This document shows, one piece after another, positions 12,032 to 23,889 of a DNA stretch of 64,000 bases. Position 1 is the stretch's first letter. The number at the start of each line of letters is the position of its first letter. The DNA is from Alisma plantago-aquatica (Eukaryota > Streptophyta > Magnoliopsida > Alismatales > Alismataceae): contig OY856413.1 in assembly GCA_963693085.1 (NCBI GenBank), positions 749,610,056 to 749,674,055 on the forward strand, given 5' to 3'. The translations under genes and the position numbers were made by a program. Under the pieces are notes generated by a model, which was not told the DNA's origin, ran no database searches, and saw only the letters and a program-made list of their open reading frames with translations.

Positions 12032-14051
12032 CCACACTAGTTTGGGCCAATCGAAGGCCGCCGATTATCACAGGGGCTTGCCCTAGTGAATCGCTAGTCA
12101 AACGACGTAGAGAAAATAAAATCTCCAAAACACCTTGTGATTTTAATCAGTTGATTAAATGTGTAGAGTCACCACGGTCATTTACTGACCATGTTTGTTC
12201 CCATTCTTCTCCATCGTGAGCCATGGATTGAGTAGCTTGCAGGAGAATCTTGGCTTCAATCCAGAGACATGGTTCAAGCTTTCTCCAAGGAACTGTCATG
12301 CTCTGTGAATCGTCCATCACCTGATGAGCCAATAAGGCAACCCACTAATCGTAGTATGTGTTAGGGCTCAGGGAGCAAGTTGTGGCCATGGCCATGGCCA
12401 ACCGCTGACGAAAGAAATACACACTATAGAGACCAAAAGAGGAAAGAAGGAAAGGCATGAACAATTCTCTAAGGCCTTACGAAGTTGAAGGAACTGGAAG
12501 AGATGGATGAGAGCATCTCTTTCCTCAACGCTCATCGGAGGAACAAGAAAGCAGGGGAGATGCTTGAGGTTCTGAAAACCAATAGAAATCCATGATGTAA
12601 CCAACCGATGATAAAAGCATGTTCATTGTGTTAAACCAGAGGCAAGGGTACCAATTCCATGGTCAGAGAGGGTCAGAGGTGGTCAGGGCAACTAGCACTA
12701 GTGGAGACTAACGACGAGTTATAGGACCTGACGTTTCAGGAAAGCACGGGGCAAATCACCAAAGGGAAAAGGAAGTTAGGAGTTCAGGGATCGTTACCTG
12801 TCTCCCAATTGCACTAGAGACTCCAGAATTGGTTGGGAGAAGCCCAAATCATAAGAGGAGAGAGTTGACATGTTTAGAGATCTCAGGCCATAGGAGGTGA
12901 AATTGGGAGGTGAGGAGTAAGGCCTTAAGTTCGTTGGTACTCTTGGGTTCCTTATATAGGCAAGATATGAGCCATAGATCCCTATGAAACTCGGGGCAGA
13001 GATGAGAGAGAAATCCCTAAATGAGCATTTTGTTTATGAACCAAATCAGAGGATGAGTAAAGTCTTGTCTAAATTGGGGAGTCGTCACAAATTTAATGGT
13101 GAGAAGATTTTGTGAAATTGTTCTGAAATGAGAGAAAGAGGGATCGAGGAACAAAGACCTGTGAAATAGGCACCTGACTTGCGAACTAAGCAGAGGAAGA
13201 GGGTGACTTTCAAGTTGTTAGATGGCATGTTAGATCAGTGATTAAACCTTAGTCATCGGATGGCATGGGAAGAAGGAAATAAATGGATGTAACACATGAC
13301 AACGTAATAAATCAAGGACCATAGGATAAATGTGTCACATTAATGAAATCAAAATCAAAACATAGCCGTACTATATTCAAAACTCATTTAATTCAATTGG
13401 AGGGGAAAACATGGGTCAAATGACCTCAAATTTGGAACATAGACTAATATTAATGTGTAGAATAATGTTATAACTTATATTTTTTATTTACACAAGCTTT
13501 GACCCATAACCACTATATTGGCCATTAATATATATATTAATGTATTGAAGGGTGAGTTAATATAAAAAGGTTTTTTAATTAAATCTTTGGGTGAAAATTT
13601 GAGATAGGAAACATACATTAATTTCAAGTGTCATATCTCACTACATTATTCTCTTTAAAGTTTTATTGCCACCTAGGTGGATAGAGAAAGGAAAAGAGTA
13701 TTATTCTCTCATTAACTAACTCAATACCACTTTATTTCTCATTCCTTGTTCCAAAAGCCATAAAAACTCTAAATTAATATAATCTACTAATTGTCTCTCA
13801 TTAGTGGTCATTTTGCATTATTATACTTTAATTAAAACACTAATTGAGGTATTTGAGCACAAACCCATATGTTGGCATTAATGTGAAACAAATGTATTCC
13901 AAACCACTAAATATTACTCAATTTCAACATTAAGGACAAAAAGGATAGAAAAGATAGAAAAATTTAGGGAAAAGGCCAAAAAGGTTATGAAGGAAATGGA
14001 AAGCTTGAAAATGTGTTAAATTGCAAATGAACCCAAGATTCGGTATGTACA
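12032..14051 (-). repeat. E1 3' LTR, inner part
   Basis: It continues the E1 LTR after the G1 insertion. Bases 12032-12461 match 18320-18756, and 13167-14051 match 33485-34932. The segment 12462-13166 has no partner in the other LTR because it was lost there. On the minus strand a TATA-like CCTATATAAG lies at 12951-12960, so the lost segment includes the promoter. Minus-strand start is TGTACATACC at 14051. Confidence 0.85.
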
Positions 14052-14072
14052 GGACTCCACCCCTTAAAGAGG
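14052..14072 (-). promoter_or_regulatory. E1 polypurine tract
   Basis: On the minus strand the sequence CTTTAAGGGGTGGAG lies directly upstream of the LTR start, after a GGACGAAATCC stretch. This arrangement is the common 3' end of chromovirus-type elements. Confidence 0.8.
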
Positions 14073-16019
14073 ATTTCGTCCCTGAAATCTTAACAAGAGG
14101 GAAGGGTGAGTATGTAACATCCCAACACTAAGAAACTAGGTGGTTACCTCTAATATATGGTACTTCACATGCTCTACTCATAAGTCAGGTTCTCATAGAT
14201 CACTAAGGGTTCCATTATTAAGATTTCCTTTTTATAACACAATTAATATTTTAGGATCATTAACATTATATTCATTATGATAGTACATCATCCTTATTAT
14301 TATAAGAAATACATCTCAATATTATGCATAAATCATATGTATTTCCCTTATTTATCTCATTAAGAGTTTTAAGCATCATTATACGTTACTCAATTATTTC
14401 AACATCCACTAATATATTGGCTCATTATTCTTAATAATGTGGATTTAGATTCCATTATCCTAATATTATCTCCAAATTGAACTATATCATTTTATTTTGC
14501 ATGGATTAGAGAATTTATCCAATTTGTTACTAAGTCTACAATTAACCCAAATAATGTCACATTACCTTCCTTATTCACATTGATGTCATCATTAATCATT
14601 TTCTCCTTTTTATTCACTTCCTATTTCAAATTATGTATATTTAACAACATATTAGGCATACATGTAATTTTATGTAAATACAGTTACTCATTATCCATAT
14701 TAGAGTCATTCTATGCATTTTAGTGAACAAGGTGGAATATGTTAACTTTTAATAAATTGGTTCATACACCAAGTTATGATTAGGTGATTAATGAGGTGTG
14801 TATTAGAGAACAAGGTGATATGCCTTACATATATTGATAACTTGATTAAATTATGATTAGGTGATTGCATACCATTTATGTGTATCAAAGTATGTTATCT
14901 AATTATGACACCTAATGTCACTAATGTATCATGAAAGTCATTATGGATATATATGTCAAAGGTTAGATGATTACATCTTAGGGTTTCGATCAACATGATC
15001 ATTATATGTCACTTATACATTCTCAGCATGCATTAATTCCATTTACTCAACATATCATTAGGGTGATGTGGTCAACATTATGTGTGTATTCACAATTAGT
15101 GAGTTATTCATATTATGTGCATTAAGTATTTGTTGGGGTTCAAGCATATTAACTATTCATTAGATGATTTATTATATATTCATTAGTTTATAAACAAACA
15201 AGTTAAGTTATGATTATAACTTGTTTTATTCAATTCTAATGATGTAAGATCACTAATCTCTTATCTATGGAGTTAGGGTTTCTAATTCCAAAGTATCTAG
15301 ATTTTAGTGTGTTGTAGGACTCCATCCCCTTAAAAATATTTTGTCCTTGAAATCAGCAGTTCCAAAATCTATCAAGGTATTACCACAACTACTATTACAA
15401 CTCCACTAAAAAGGGTTGACCTTCCAATTCAACCTAAACTAGAGGTAAAAGAGTGAGTCTAATTGAACCATGTATAAGATCCAACACTTAATTGTTTTAC
15501 TATTCACTATTGCCAAACCTCAAGGTCTAGTATAAGGTAGACTACCTCTAAATATTGAAAATCTAAGGCTCCTATAAGGAACTTATGGGACATAAGGTGA
15601 TTTTTATTAGGGAAACCAAAACATCATATTAGGTTCCTAAGGGCACTCAACATTGAGGTTATTTGCCTAAAGGTATGTTATTTCAGACAATCAGTATCAG
15701 CTCAGGTCAGGACGATGTCATATGGATCTGGGAGTCCTCATAAACCAAGCTAGTGACGTGGAGGAAAATTTTGCCAACCCCTAGATCCTGACCCTTTCTA
15801 GGCACCCTTGCTTTTGACTTATGTCCTAGTATCTACCTAATAGGAACATCACCTAAAGGTTAATTAAAGATATTGCTAATATGAAATTTTTATTTTCCTA
15901 AATCAACCTTTCATTATAGGTCAATTCGAAGGTGAACATCTTAACTAAAGGGGAACTACATGAGGTATGGTTTCTAACTAGGGAGACAAATTGAAATAGT
16001 CAAGATTCTAACTACCATG
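14073..16019 (-). other. E1 interior, non-coding, with a second polypurine-like tract
   Basis: About 1.95 kb of A/T-rich sequence between polypurine tract and primer site. No frame above 60 codons looks like gag or pol. A second tract of the same form, minus-strand TAAGGGGATGGAGTCC, lies at 15317-15332 with a similar GGACAAAAT stretch upstream. A plus-strand purine run with TGTAACATCCC after it lies at about 14094-14123 and could be the edge of an older LTR. I see nothing else I can name. Confidence 0.6.
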
Positions 16020-16032
16020 GGCTCTGATACCA
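16020..16032 (-). promoter_or_regulatory. E1 primer-binding site, tRNA-iMet type
   Basis: The plus strand reads GGCTCTGATACCA, the complement of TGGTATCAGAGCC. It abuts the LTR end at 16033, which fixes the element on the minus strand. Confidence 0.9.
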
Positions 16033-16407
16033 TGTTGTAAAGAAGAAAAATCACCTCTATACTAATAATGGTAAACAAAAGACCAATGAATAGCAGCAAA
16101 ATTTAAAACATTGACTAGATTCAATTATATAAAGGGTACATCAAATTATCCCAATAAGGGTGTACATGATATACAAAAAAATATGGATCTTAAGATAGAG
16201 GGAAACCAAACTACATCAATCTATCTCCAAGAAATAACTTAAGGGATAGGTCCAAGATGAAAGGATGAACTCCTTATCCCTAATCTTAGGCTGGTCCATC
16301 ATGCTCCTACTGCACACTCTGATCCTAAACCTGGGTGGTTGGGATCATCCAGCAAGAGGAGAAATAAAGTATGTGTCAATTAAAGGAATAAGGACAATTA
16401 TAAACAT
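16033..16407 (-). repeat. E1 5' LTR, first segment (left edge)
   Basis: Starts TGTTGTAAAG on the plus strand, which is the 3' end of the LTR in element orientation. The last part matches the first bases of the window. It is cut at 16407 by R1, and 16390-16407 is the first copy of the R1 target duplication. Confidence 0.85.
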
Positions 16408-17266
16408 GTCGTATGAGGCCTTCCCCCGTGTCTAACTCCCCCGCTGCCCTTTGGAGGAGGCTAGGGTTCGTGCATGGGACTCTCCCACTCGGGGGAGGTG
16501 GTCGGCTTCCGGTGCGTAGCCACCCTCTCCCCCTAGGCGTTCGTTGGGCGACTGTCCTCTTCGTAGATCGTGCGGCGCTGGGGCTATGGCTGGATGGCTC
16601 TCCTCTCCGTCCCCTTCGTCCTCAGTGCCTTTAGATCGGGGCTTCAAGGTGGTAGAGCGGCACTTTCCTGGGTGGTGGATTTGTCTCTGACGAAGCTAGT
16701 CACTTGGTAGAGGCAAGGAGGTGGCCGCCACGAAGCTTTTGGCATGGATCTGCTGGGGGCGGGCATTTCTCGCTTTGCTGCTTTCGCTCTATTTTTAAGT
16801 TTAGTCTGTGTCGGCTCCCTATCTTTCGTTTTGGTCCTAGTTCTAGGCAGTTTTTTGCCTTCTTCTCGCCGTGTTCCTTCGGCGTTTGTCTCTCCCTTTA
16901 GGGTTTGGGTGTCTCTCCTTTCGTGAGAGTGACGAGATCCCTGGTTGGTCTCATTTTTGCCTCAGGTTCTTTGCTGCTCGAGTCATTCCATGGATGGTAG
17001 AGTCAACAATCAGACGGAATCTCGATCAGGTTCATGCTTAATGCCGCTGCCTTATGCTCAAGTTGAAGGTATCTCTCACAATAGTGGCTTTGGTCAGCCA
17101 CAACGAAAAGAGTTCTATGAAGAAGTGTTTCAATCTAATTCCAATATGAGTGGTAGTGGTGTTAGATCTATGTTCTTGACTAATCTAGGTTTCTTCTGGT
17201 TGTACTTCTCTACTTGTAGATGTTGTATGTCTTGAGTAATGAATGAATCTGTTTGCTGTAGAAAAA
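16408..17266 (+). mobile_element. R1: A-tailed retroposon (LINE-mediated insert) with 18-base target duplication
   Basis: An 859-base block interrupts the E1 LTR. AAGGACAATTATAAACAT occurs at 16390-16407 and again at 17267-17284, and the block ends in a short A run at 17262-17268 that merges into the second copy. Long direct repeats plus an A tail are the hallmarks of LINE-type target-primed reverse transcription. The first half is C/G-rich and C/T-rich, unlike the surrounding LTR. The second half holds an 81-codon frame. It could be a 5'-truncated LINE, a processed transcript copy, or a chimaera. I do not recognise the source gene. Confidence 0.8.
16990..17235 (+). CDS. Unrecognised 81-codon frame inside R1
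   Basis: The frame starts MDGRVNNQTESRSGS at 16990 and ends in a hydrophobic, Cys-rich tail (FFWLYFSTCRC) at 17235. An in-frame upstream Met exists at 16945, but the stretch TTTTTGCCTCAG at about 16954-16966 looks like a 3' splice acceptor, so the Met at 16990 is preferred. Serine, asparagine and glutamine are common and I see no known domain. The stop is only about 27 bases before the A tail, short for a 3' untranslated region, which suggests early polyadenylation or readthrough into intron. It may be the start of a host gene captured as RNA. Function unknown. Confidence 0.35.
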   Translation: MDGRVNNQTESRSGSCLMPLPYAQVEGISHNSGFGQPQRKEFYEEVFQSNSNMSGSGVRSMFLTNLGFFWLYFSTCRCCMS

Positions 17267-17284
17267 AAGGACAATTATAAACAT

Positions 17285-18756
17285 AATATTGCACGATAAA
17301 TATTTACTATGCTAAGAGGGTCAAAAATATTAGGCATGTAATAAATAAGAAGTCTGCTATGATAAACAACAATAAAGTTACATGCATGAATAACATTATG
17401 ACTACAAAAACTAATATAGGGCTGAGGCACCCACCTAACCTCAACCAATAGGTGAGTAGAGTAACACATTCCCAAACACCTAAATATATATAATAATGGG
17501 AGAGTAATCACATTCCCCTGGGCAAAATAGCACATGCCCAACTGTGGGTGGTTGTACACATGTACACTACGTTAGTTATTTAGTCAATAATTCATCATGT
17601 TGAGTAAATTAAATTAGCAAAGTGAAAATAAAAGAAATATAGCAGTGGGGTTCAAAGCCCATGAAGTAACTGAAGTAAAGGTGCCACAAGAAGGCAATAA
17701 AAATATTAAAGGCTAAGACTATGCCTCATTGGAAATATTAGGGTTGGATATCAAAATACCCAACTAAAGGAACAATTGTACACACTCATGCATAAATAGG
17801 GTTGCACATACACATACATACATAGGATTTCACATACCTTAATATAGAGTCCTAATCATCACTTTAACCAACTAGCTTGTATCTAAGATCACTTTATCCT
17901 AATTTCAAATTATATCACATGTATTAGGGTTTTGTAAAACAAAAAGTATAAGAAAACCCTAATTTAGACCTTCTAGGAAAACCTTCAATTTAGGACTCAA
18001 AACTTGGACTAATCAATCAATTGGATTCTATTGATTAAGAAAACATATTTATTTATTAAATTTGTAGTTAAAATGAATTAGTTATCAATTTTATCCTTTT
18101 ATATAATTAAAATGATGTTTATAATAAACATCAAAATAGAGATGCAAAACATGACCTAAAAATCCTAAAATCAAATTCTAATCAAAAAATGCTTTCCAAC
18201 AAATATTTATTTATATTTTTTTGAGCAGCCTATGATTTACTATGAATTCATGAAAAATAGACCAATCAGAAAGCGAAAAAAAACCATGTGTATAATTCCC
18301 ATTCAGTGGTCATTGACCTGGGCCTATGCTGACCTAGGCCAATCGAAGACTGTCAGTTATCACAAGGGCTTGTCCCAGAAAATCGTTAGTCAAATGAGGT
18401 AGAGAAAATAAAATCTCCAAAATATCCTTGGGATTTTAATCAGTTGATTAAATGTGTAGGGTCACCACGATCATTTACTGACCAAGTTTATTCCCATTAT
18501 GCTCCATCGCGAGCCATGGATCAAGTAGCTTGCACGAGCATCTTGGCTTCTTTCCAGAGCCATGGTTCAAGCTTTCTCTAAGGAACTGTCATGCTCTGTG
18601 AATCATCCATCACCTGGTGATCCAAGAAGACAACCCACTAATCGTAGTATGTGCTAGGGCTCAGGAAGCAGGTTGCTGCCATGGCCATGGCCGACCACTA
18701 ACAAAAGTAGTACATACTGCTGAGAGTGAAAGTGGAAAGAAGGAAAGGCATGAAAT
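17285..18756 (-). repeat. E1 5' LTR, second segment
   Basis: It matches 18-1047 of the window and then 12032-12461, giving a continuous LTR once G1 is removed. The match stops abruptly after GGCATGAA at about 18753, where L2 and a deletion begin. Confidence 0.87.
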
Positions 18757-18789
18757 ATTTACAAAATAATAATAGTTTAAAGCTAATAT
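18757..18789. other. Filler DNA at a deletion junction
   Basis: About 33 bases belong neither to the E1 LTR nor to the matching start of the L2 3' LTR. Its first part, together with the bases before it, repeats GAAATATTTACAAAATA found 69 bases downstream (18821-18837), so it looks copied from the new neighbour during break repair. The junction lost 705 bases of E1 (partner 12462-13166) and about 158 bases of the L2 5' LTR (partner 23890-24047). Confidence 0.6.
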
Positions 18790-21700
18790 TGTGCCTAATA
18801 GGTTCATTCTTCTCATTTAAGAAATATTTACAAAATAGTACCTTCATTTATATTCATGATATCATTTATCTCAATTTGAAGGCCTTGTACTCAAATACTT
18901 GGAGTGGACCTTGTTCTCCAATAATATACCTATTATGTCAACTAATGGCTTGGAAATATATATATAAAAAATACGATTTAATTTATGGATATTAACTTTG
19001 GAATATTCTCTTGGAACACAATTCAACAAATTATATCTCTAATATAGGATATTAACATTTTTAATAATTAAGTTAATGAGATGCTAACTCCTGGTCAAAA
19101 TGTTAAAAGAGCATTTAAAACTTTTGTTTATGAGTTTGATGTATTGGTAAATAAATGGTTATTACTATTTATAATATACTTGATTTGTCTAGTATGTATG
19201 ACCCCACTAATTCATCCCTAATGCTCCTCAACGGTTACTATTATGGAAGATCAATCCATGTGAGATCGTGAACATCACCCCAAGGTTCACACAATGTAAA
19301 ACTGAATCCTTCTACTCAGAAGAACCACACCTCAAAGCCTCAATCCTCTCTATTTATAAACATACCTAGCGCAACCCTAATCCTAGGAATCGATCGTCAT
19401 CATAGCCACACTTGAGGCTAGAATGAAGAAACAATAACCATTGAATGCCTTCTCAACTCTAGTAAAACCGGTGGCAAATTGGCCACCATTGGTGTCATGG
19501 CGCCTATGATATGTGACTACCCCTTCCTTCCTGCAGTGAACCTATAGATGAAACTTGATACCCTCTCAAGCCTTGTGTCCTCTACCATCATACCTTCAAG
19601 GAAGCATCACCGTCCATTTGCAGTGGCTACAATCGACGGTCAGACCCTACCACCTTCAATCACCAAAACCCAAGTGCTGCAACTTGTAACTCAGTTTCTC
19701 CATTACAAAGTCGTCTCCTACAACCTTGCCAACCACCCTGTGTTCCCTTCCACTGCCGACATTGGGACCACAATCACCATCTTATTCGATGATGATCCAT
19801 GATCAAAACAAACAACTCCAAACTCTCGCCAACACTTCCTCCTCTCCTCTCCTCACTGCCATAAACCCCCACTTGGCTATAGCCTATGCCTCCACCACCA
19901 TGGAGTTTCGTCCTCTACACGGATCTAGGAGTTGGAGACTCGGACCTGCAGAAATTGTTTGACACCCCCTCTCCAGTAATGACCTGCTTCAACCATACCT
20001 CCAACCACACTGCCTGCAAGAGAAAGCCACTACCTATGCAAGCTCCTCCATTATCAATGACCAAGAAGGATTCAACACACAGCTACACTCAAGGACGATG
20101 CTCAAGGGTCTGCCAAAAAACAACTCCAACACCCCTACCTAGACCACCAAAGCTAATAGAACCATTCATGATATCCACTGAGGAGTTGTCTATAAAGAGC
20201 TAGGAGTGGTATTGGGATAACATGATTAAGTAAACCTGATTCTACGACTTCTTCTCACTCTGGTCTTTACAGTTCTTATCCAATAAACTAGAGGTAGTCA
20301 TATTAAAACTTAGACACTCCAATCCACAATGGGTATTTTGTTTATAGTCTAGAAACCTCCTCTGTACACCACAATAGTGGCCAATAAGGATCCTTGCTGA
20401 ATGAAAGATTCTTAGGTCTCACCTTGGTCATTAGAAAACTAGTACTAATGGAGAGACCTCTCAAAACCATCTTCAGTTAGGTCTAAAGAAGCTTAGAATT
20501 AGATGTGTGACCAACTTCCAAGAGCTAATCATCACGAACTAAGGTAACAATTCAGTATGTCTCTTGAAAGGAATTGAAATTAGAACATTGAGTAATTTGC
20601 TAAATCTGGAAAGTGGAAAAATGGGACTTAGGCTTGCACAGCCTAGATTAATCTTAGCATACACAACAATAGCTACTTACCATATTACATAGTATGACTT
20701 GTCACATATCATGTAAAAGTATATCAATATCCATAATGATGAACTTCAAAATCATATAAACTAATCTATTAAATCACATGTTATATAATTATTTGAGTAA
20801 TTAAGATAATAGTTCCATTTAGTAAAAGCATCATGCTTGAATTATATATATATACACATCATAACCGTAGATATATGCATGCTTCTTATTAAGAATGGAA
20901 TATGGATTAGAAAATTATTACTATCTTAATTAGTTTAATTTAAAGAAACCTATACATAATGAAAATTATATATATATATATATATATACATGGATGAACT
21001 TACATTATAATGAAATTAGTTTATATGATATGTTGGTGAAATAATGTATGAAATTACTATGTTATAATTCATCTAAACACAACTTGTTTGGGGTCATAAT
21101 TGAGATCTACACGTATGAGTAGTTTATATTAAGGTATGATGTATTAAACCCTAAATATCCCTAATAAGGGCATATTGGTAAATAAAAATAATAGGTATTA
21201 GTGATTAAATGGAATTATATTCATGTAAGATAAAATAACAATTTAGCATTGATCGAGAGAAATTGTGATTGATATGTGATATTGATTATATATATGTACA
21301 TATAACCGTGCAATGGATGAGGATAATGGAAAATATGAATAACACTTCTGGTTGAAAAACCCTAGTCACAAATAACAAAATAAAAAATAATTTTCAAGAC
21401 ATATAGTGAAAATATTTCTCTAAAATTATAGATCTCTCTCTATTGATTGTCCTTTGGAGTCATACTTTGCATGTTGAACACTTTCGATATAAAGGTACGA
21501 AATTTATATTTATATTGGAAAGTTAGTTCCCTTATTGATTGCATGCATGACTAGATAGGTTGGTTGGCTGAAAATCATGTTGTACCTTAGTCTACCGCTT
21601 TGAAGGGTCACCAACACTAATTCCTAGAAAATAGTAGCACATTGTTTAAACGTAAAAAAAGAGTAGGTTACTGCCCCTAGTTTAGTGGAATTATGCTTCC

Positions 21701-22275
21701 ACGCCTCTACACAGAGTTTAAGGACATAGAGTCCCTCGGTATATTGGGAATTTTAGTTAGTGTGTTATTGTTCTCCGTACGAGAGAACATATGGATTCCC
21801 TTACAACTAGACATTGACATGTGCTAACTATTAAAAACTGAATGACTAGTTTCAAAATTTGGCTATTGAATATTGTTGAATTTGAGAACTCGTCGCTACC
21901 TTTTGATACTTTTCTATATTGTTCGTTCTTCTGTAGTTTGTCATATTGATTCTTGCTAGATAGGTTCATATTGTTTTGATTTCCAAATACAAATTTTGTA
22001 CCAGCTTTTCTTAATTTAGTTTCCCTTAATTGGGGCCCATGTGTGGTTTTTGTTCCTTCTGGGAACTCATGGGCAGGTAACCAGAGAAGACATAGAAGAG
22101 ACACGCAAGGGCTGCCCACTGTTGAAAACTCGATAAGAATCCACGTTTCTTTTTGTAATATTATGTAAATCTTCTGAGACTCTGATCTAAAGCATGATTT
22201 TAAAAAAAATATTTTTTTATATTTTCTAATGCAGTTTTGTAAACATTCGATCATAAGAATCGAGTCTTTTTAACA
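18790..22275 (+). repeat. L2 5' LTR, 5'-truncated, with TATA box at 19350-19360
   Basis: It pairs with 24048-25366 followed by 31096-33484. It ends TTTTTAACA directly before the primer site. A TATA box CTATTTATAAA is shared with the partner LTR (24610-24620). Downstream of it lies a C/A-rich stretch (19440-20200) holding three overlapping open frames of 78-105 codons. They are not all kept in the other LTR, so I do not call genes there. The last 2 kb is A/T-rich with no gene. Confidence 0.85.
20967..20988. repeat. (TA)n microsatellite
   Basis: About eleven TA units inside the L2 5' LTR. Confidence 0.9.
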
Positions 22276-22288
22276 TGGTATCAGAGCC
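22276..22288 (+). promoter_or_regulatory. L2 primer-binding site, tRNA-iMet type
   Basis: TGGTATCAGAGCC directly follows the LTR end, a perfect match to the usual plant site. Confidence 0.93.
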
Positions 22289-23874
22289 TATAAATAGTCG
22301 GCACTCATGCATATCTCATGGAATTTAGGTTTAGTAAGGAACACAAATAAAATAGTTTGATCTTAGAAAAATTGTTACAACAACTCTAGCACCATTAGCT
22401 CAATTATTGGAATATGCCTAGACCACAAGTAGGATACACTAAGCAGATAGAATGTAGGGTATGTACCTCGATAGAATGTCATTAATCATACCTAGCTCAT
22501 TTACTAACTTTTGGGATCCCCTAGGCATAGATATTATTGAAAAAGAACTATTTAAGATACATGTAGGAAGATTTAGAATGTGTCTCTTAGAATATTGAAA
22601 TTACCACTATAAGTGCACAAGATGGGAAGAGTGCCCTAGAGTCCCCATTTAGTTAAGTACAGCCACAAGAAGTTGTAAAAGAAGGAAATAAATATTTATC
22701 AAACCACAGAATGGTAAATTTCACATAATTGATGACTTCTATTTAGAACCCAACTATTTGACTAAAAGATTCAACTCAAAAAAGGGGCTACATACAATCA
22801 TCACTAATATAGGAAATATTAGAATGTAGACACATATAGAGGAAAAATATACTATGAAAACAATATATGTACAGGTCTAATCACCTTTATAGAGAGGAAA
22901 TAAATGATAATATGTTAGAACTTAGATGAAAAACACTACTAATACAATTTATTAAAATAAAATCCTCACATAGAACCCCTACAATACATGACAAGTCAAG
23001 GATAGACTCTTTTCTTTATGTAGTTACAATTTTTTGCAAACAAAAAGGACACAAAATTGCATCTTAGTCTATAATAAAATGATTAAATAGTAAAATGTGA
23101 TAAATATTAGGACCTCTTGATTTTGAAACTCCCAACTTTTAGAGATAGATAAAACTTTGGGTAATTTATGATTAACTAAGAATTATATTGATGTAAACTC
23201 TACCCACTGAAATAAAGTACGTCTAACTTTTGACCTGATTAATATCACATAAAGATTAATGACAGCATTGATAAGTAACTTTTGATAATTTTTTAATCTT
23301 AGCTATGATAACTATTATTTATCTGAAGAGTTTGTAGGGTGACAAATTTATTTTGACATTAATAAATTACATTATCAACCTAGAAATGTGTACATGACTC
23401 TAGAGGAGTTATATGGACAACACATCGCTAGGTGCTCAGGTGACTCTTTATGTTTCATAGATATCTAAATTTCCAAATATGTCAACTAGCTGGTATGATG
23501 GAGTAATAGTAATTAGATTGTAGGTATGAAGTGATTCTGACTTGGTTCTCGCATTGAATTTGGCAATTTTTAGTTTTACATAAAAAATCCCATAAAATTT
23601 TTATTTTCTTCATAATATTATATGTAGAGAAAAATTATTTTTTTGTCAGTGATTTCTCAAGCTAAGTCGCAATCAAAGATGTATAACAAAAAATCCTTGG
23701 AGAGGGTCACACAAAACCCTAGAACAGGAACCTAGAATTGGTATAGGGTAATAGTTGAGAGAAAGTGGAGGATACTACATAGTAGTTGATACACCTATTT
23801 AGATTTATAGTTTTACCCATTTAAGGGGTGGAGAGTAATACCTGAATAAGTAGATTTTGGAGACAAAATCCTTT
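22289..23874 (+). other. L2 interior, non-coding
   Basis: About 1.6 kb, A/T-rich, with no frame above 60 codons and no gag or pol motif. A first polypurine-like run AAGGGGTGGAGAG lies at 23823-23835, about 50 bases before the true tract, with the same purine core. Nothing else is recognised. Confidence 0.7.
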
Positions 23875-23889
23875 TAAGGGGTGGAGAGT
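23875..23889 (+). promoter_or_regulatory. L2 polypurine tract
   Basis: TAAGGGGTGGAGAGT precedes TGTAAGATATT, which I take as the LTR start. The upstream GGAGACAAAATCC stretch resembles that of E1 (minus strand) and G1. Confidence 0.75.

Noticed and set aside
14114..15316. A separate LTR between the two tracts inside E1
   Set aside because: TGTAACATCCC and the purine run before it are suggestive, but no second copy, end or duplication could be found.
19548..20203. Three overlapping frames in the L2 LTR as genes
   Set aside because: They lie in C/A-rich LTR sequence, and the matching region 24833-25336 does not keep all of them.
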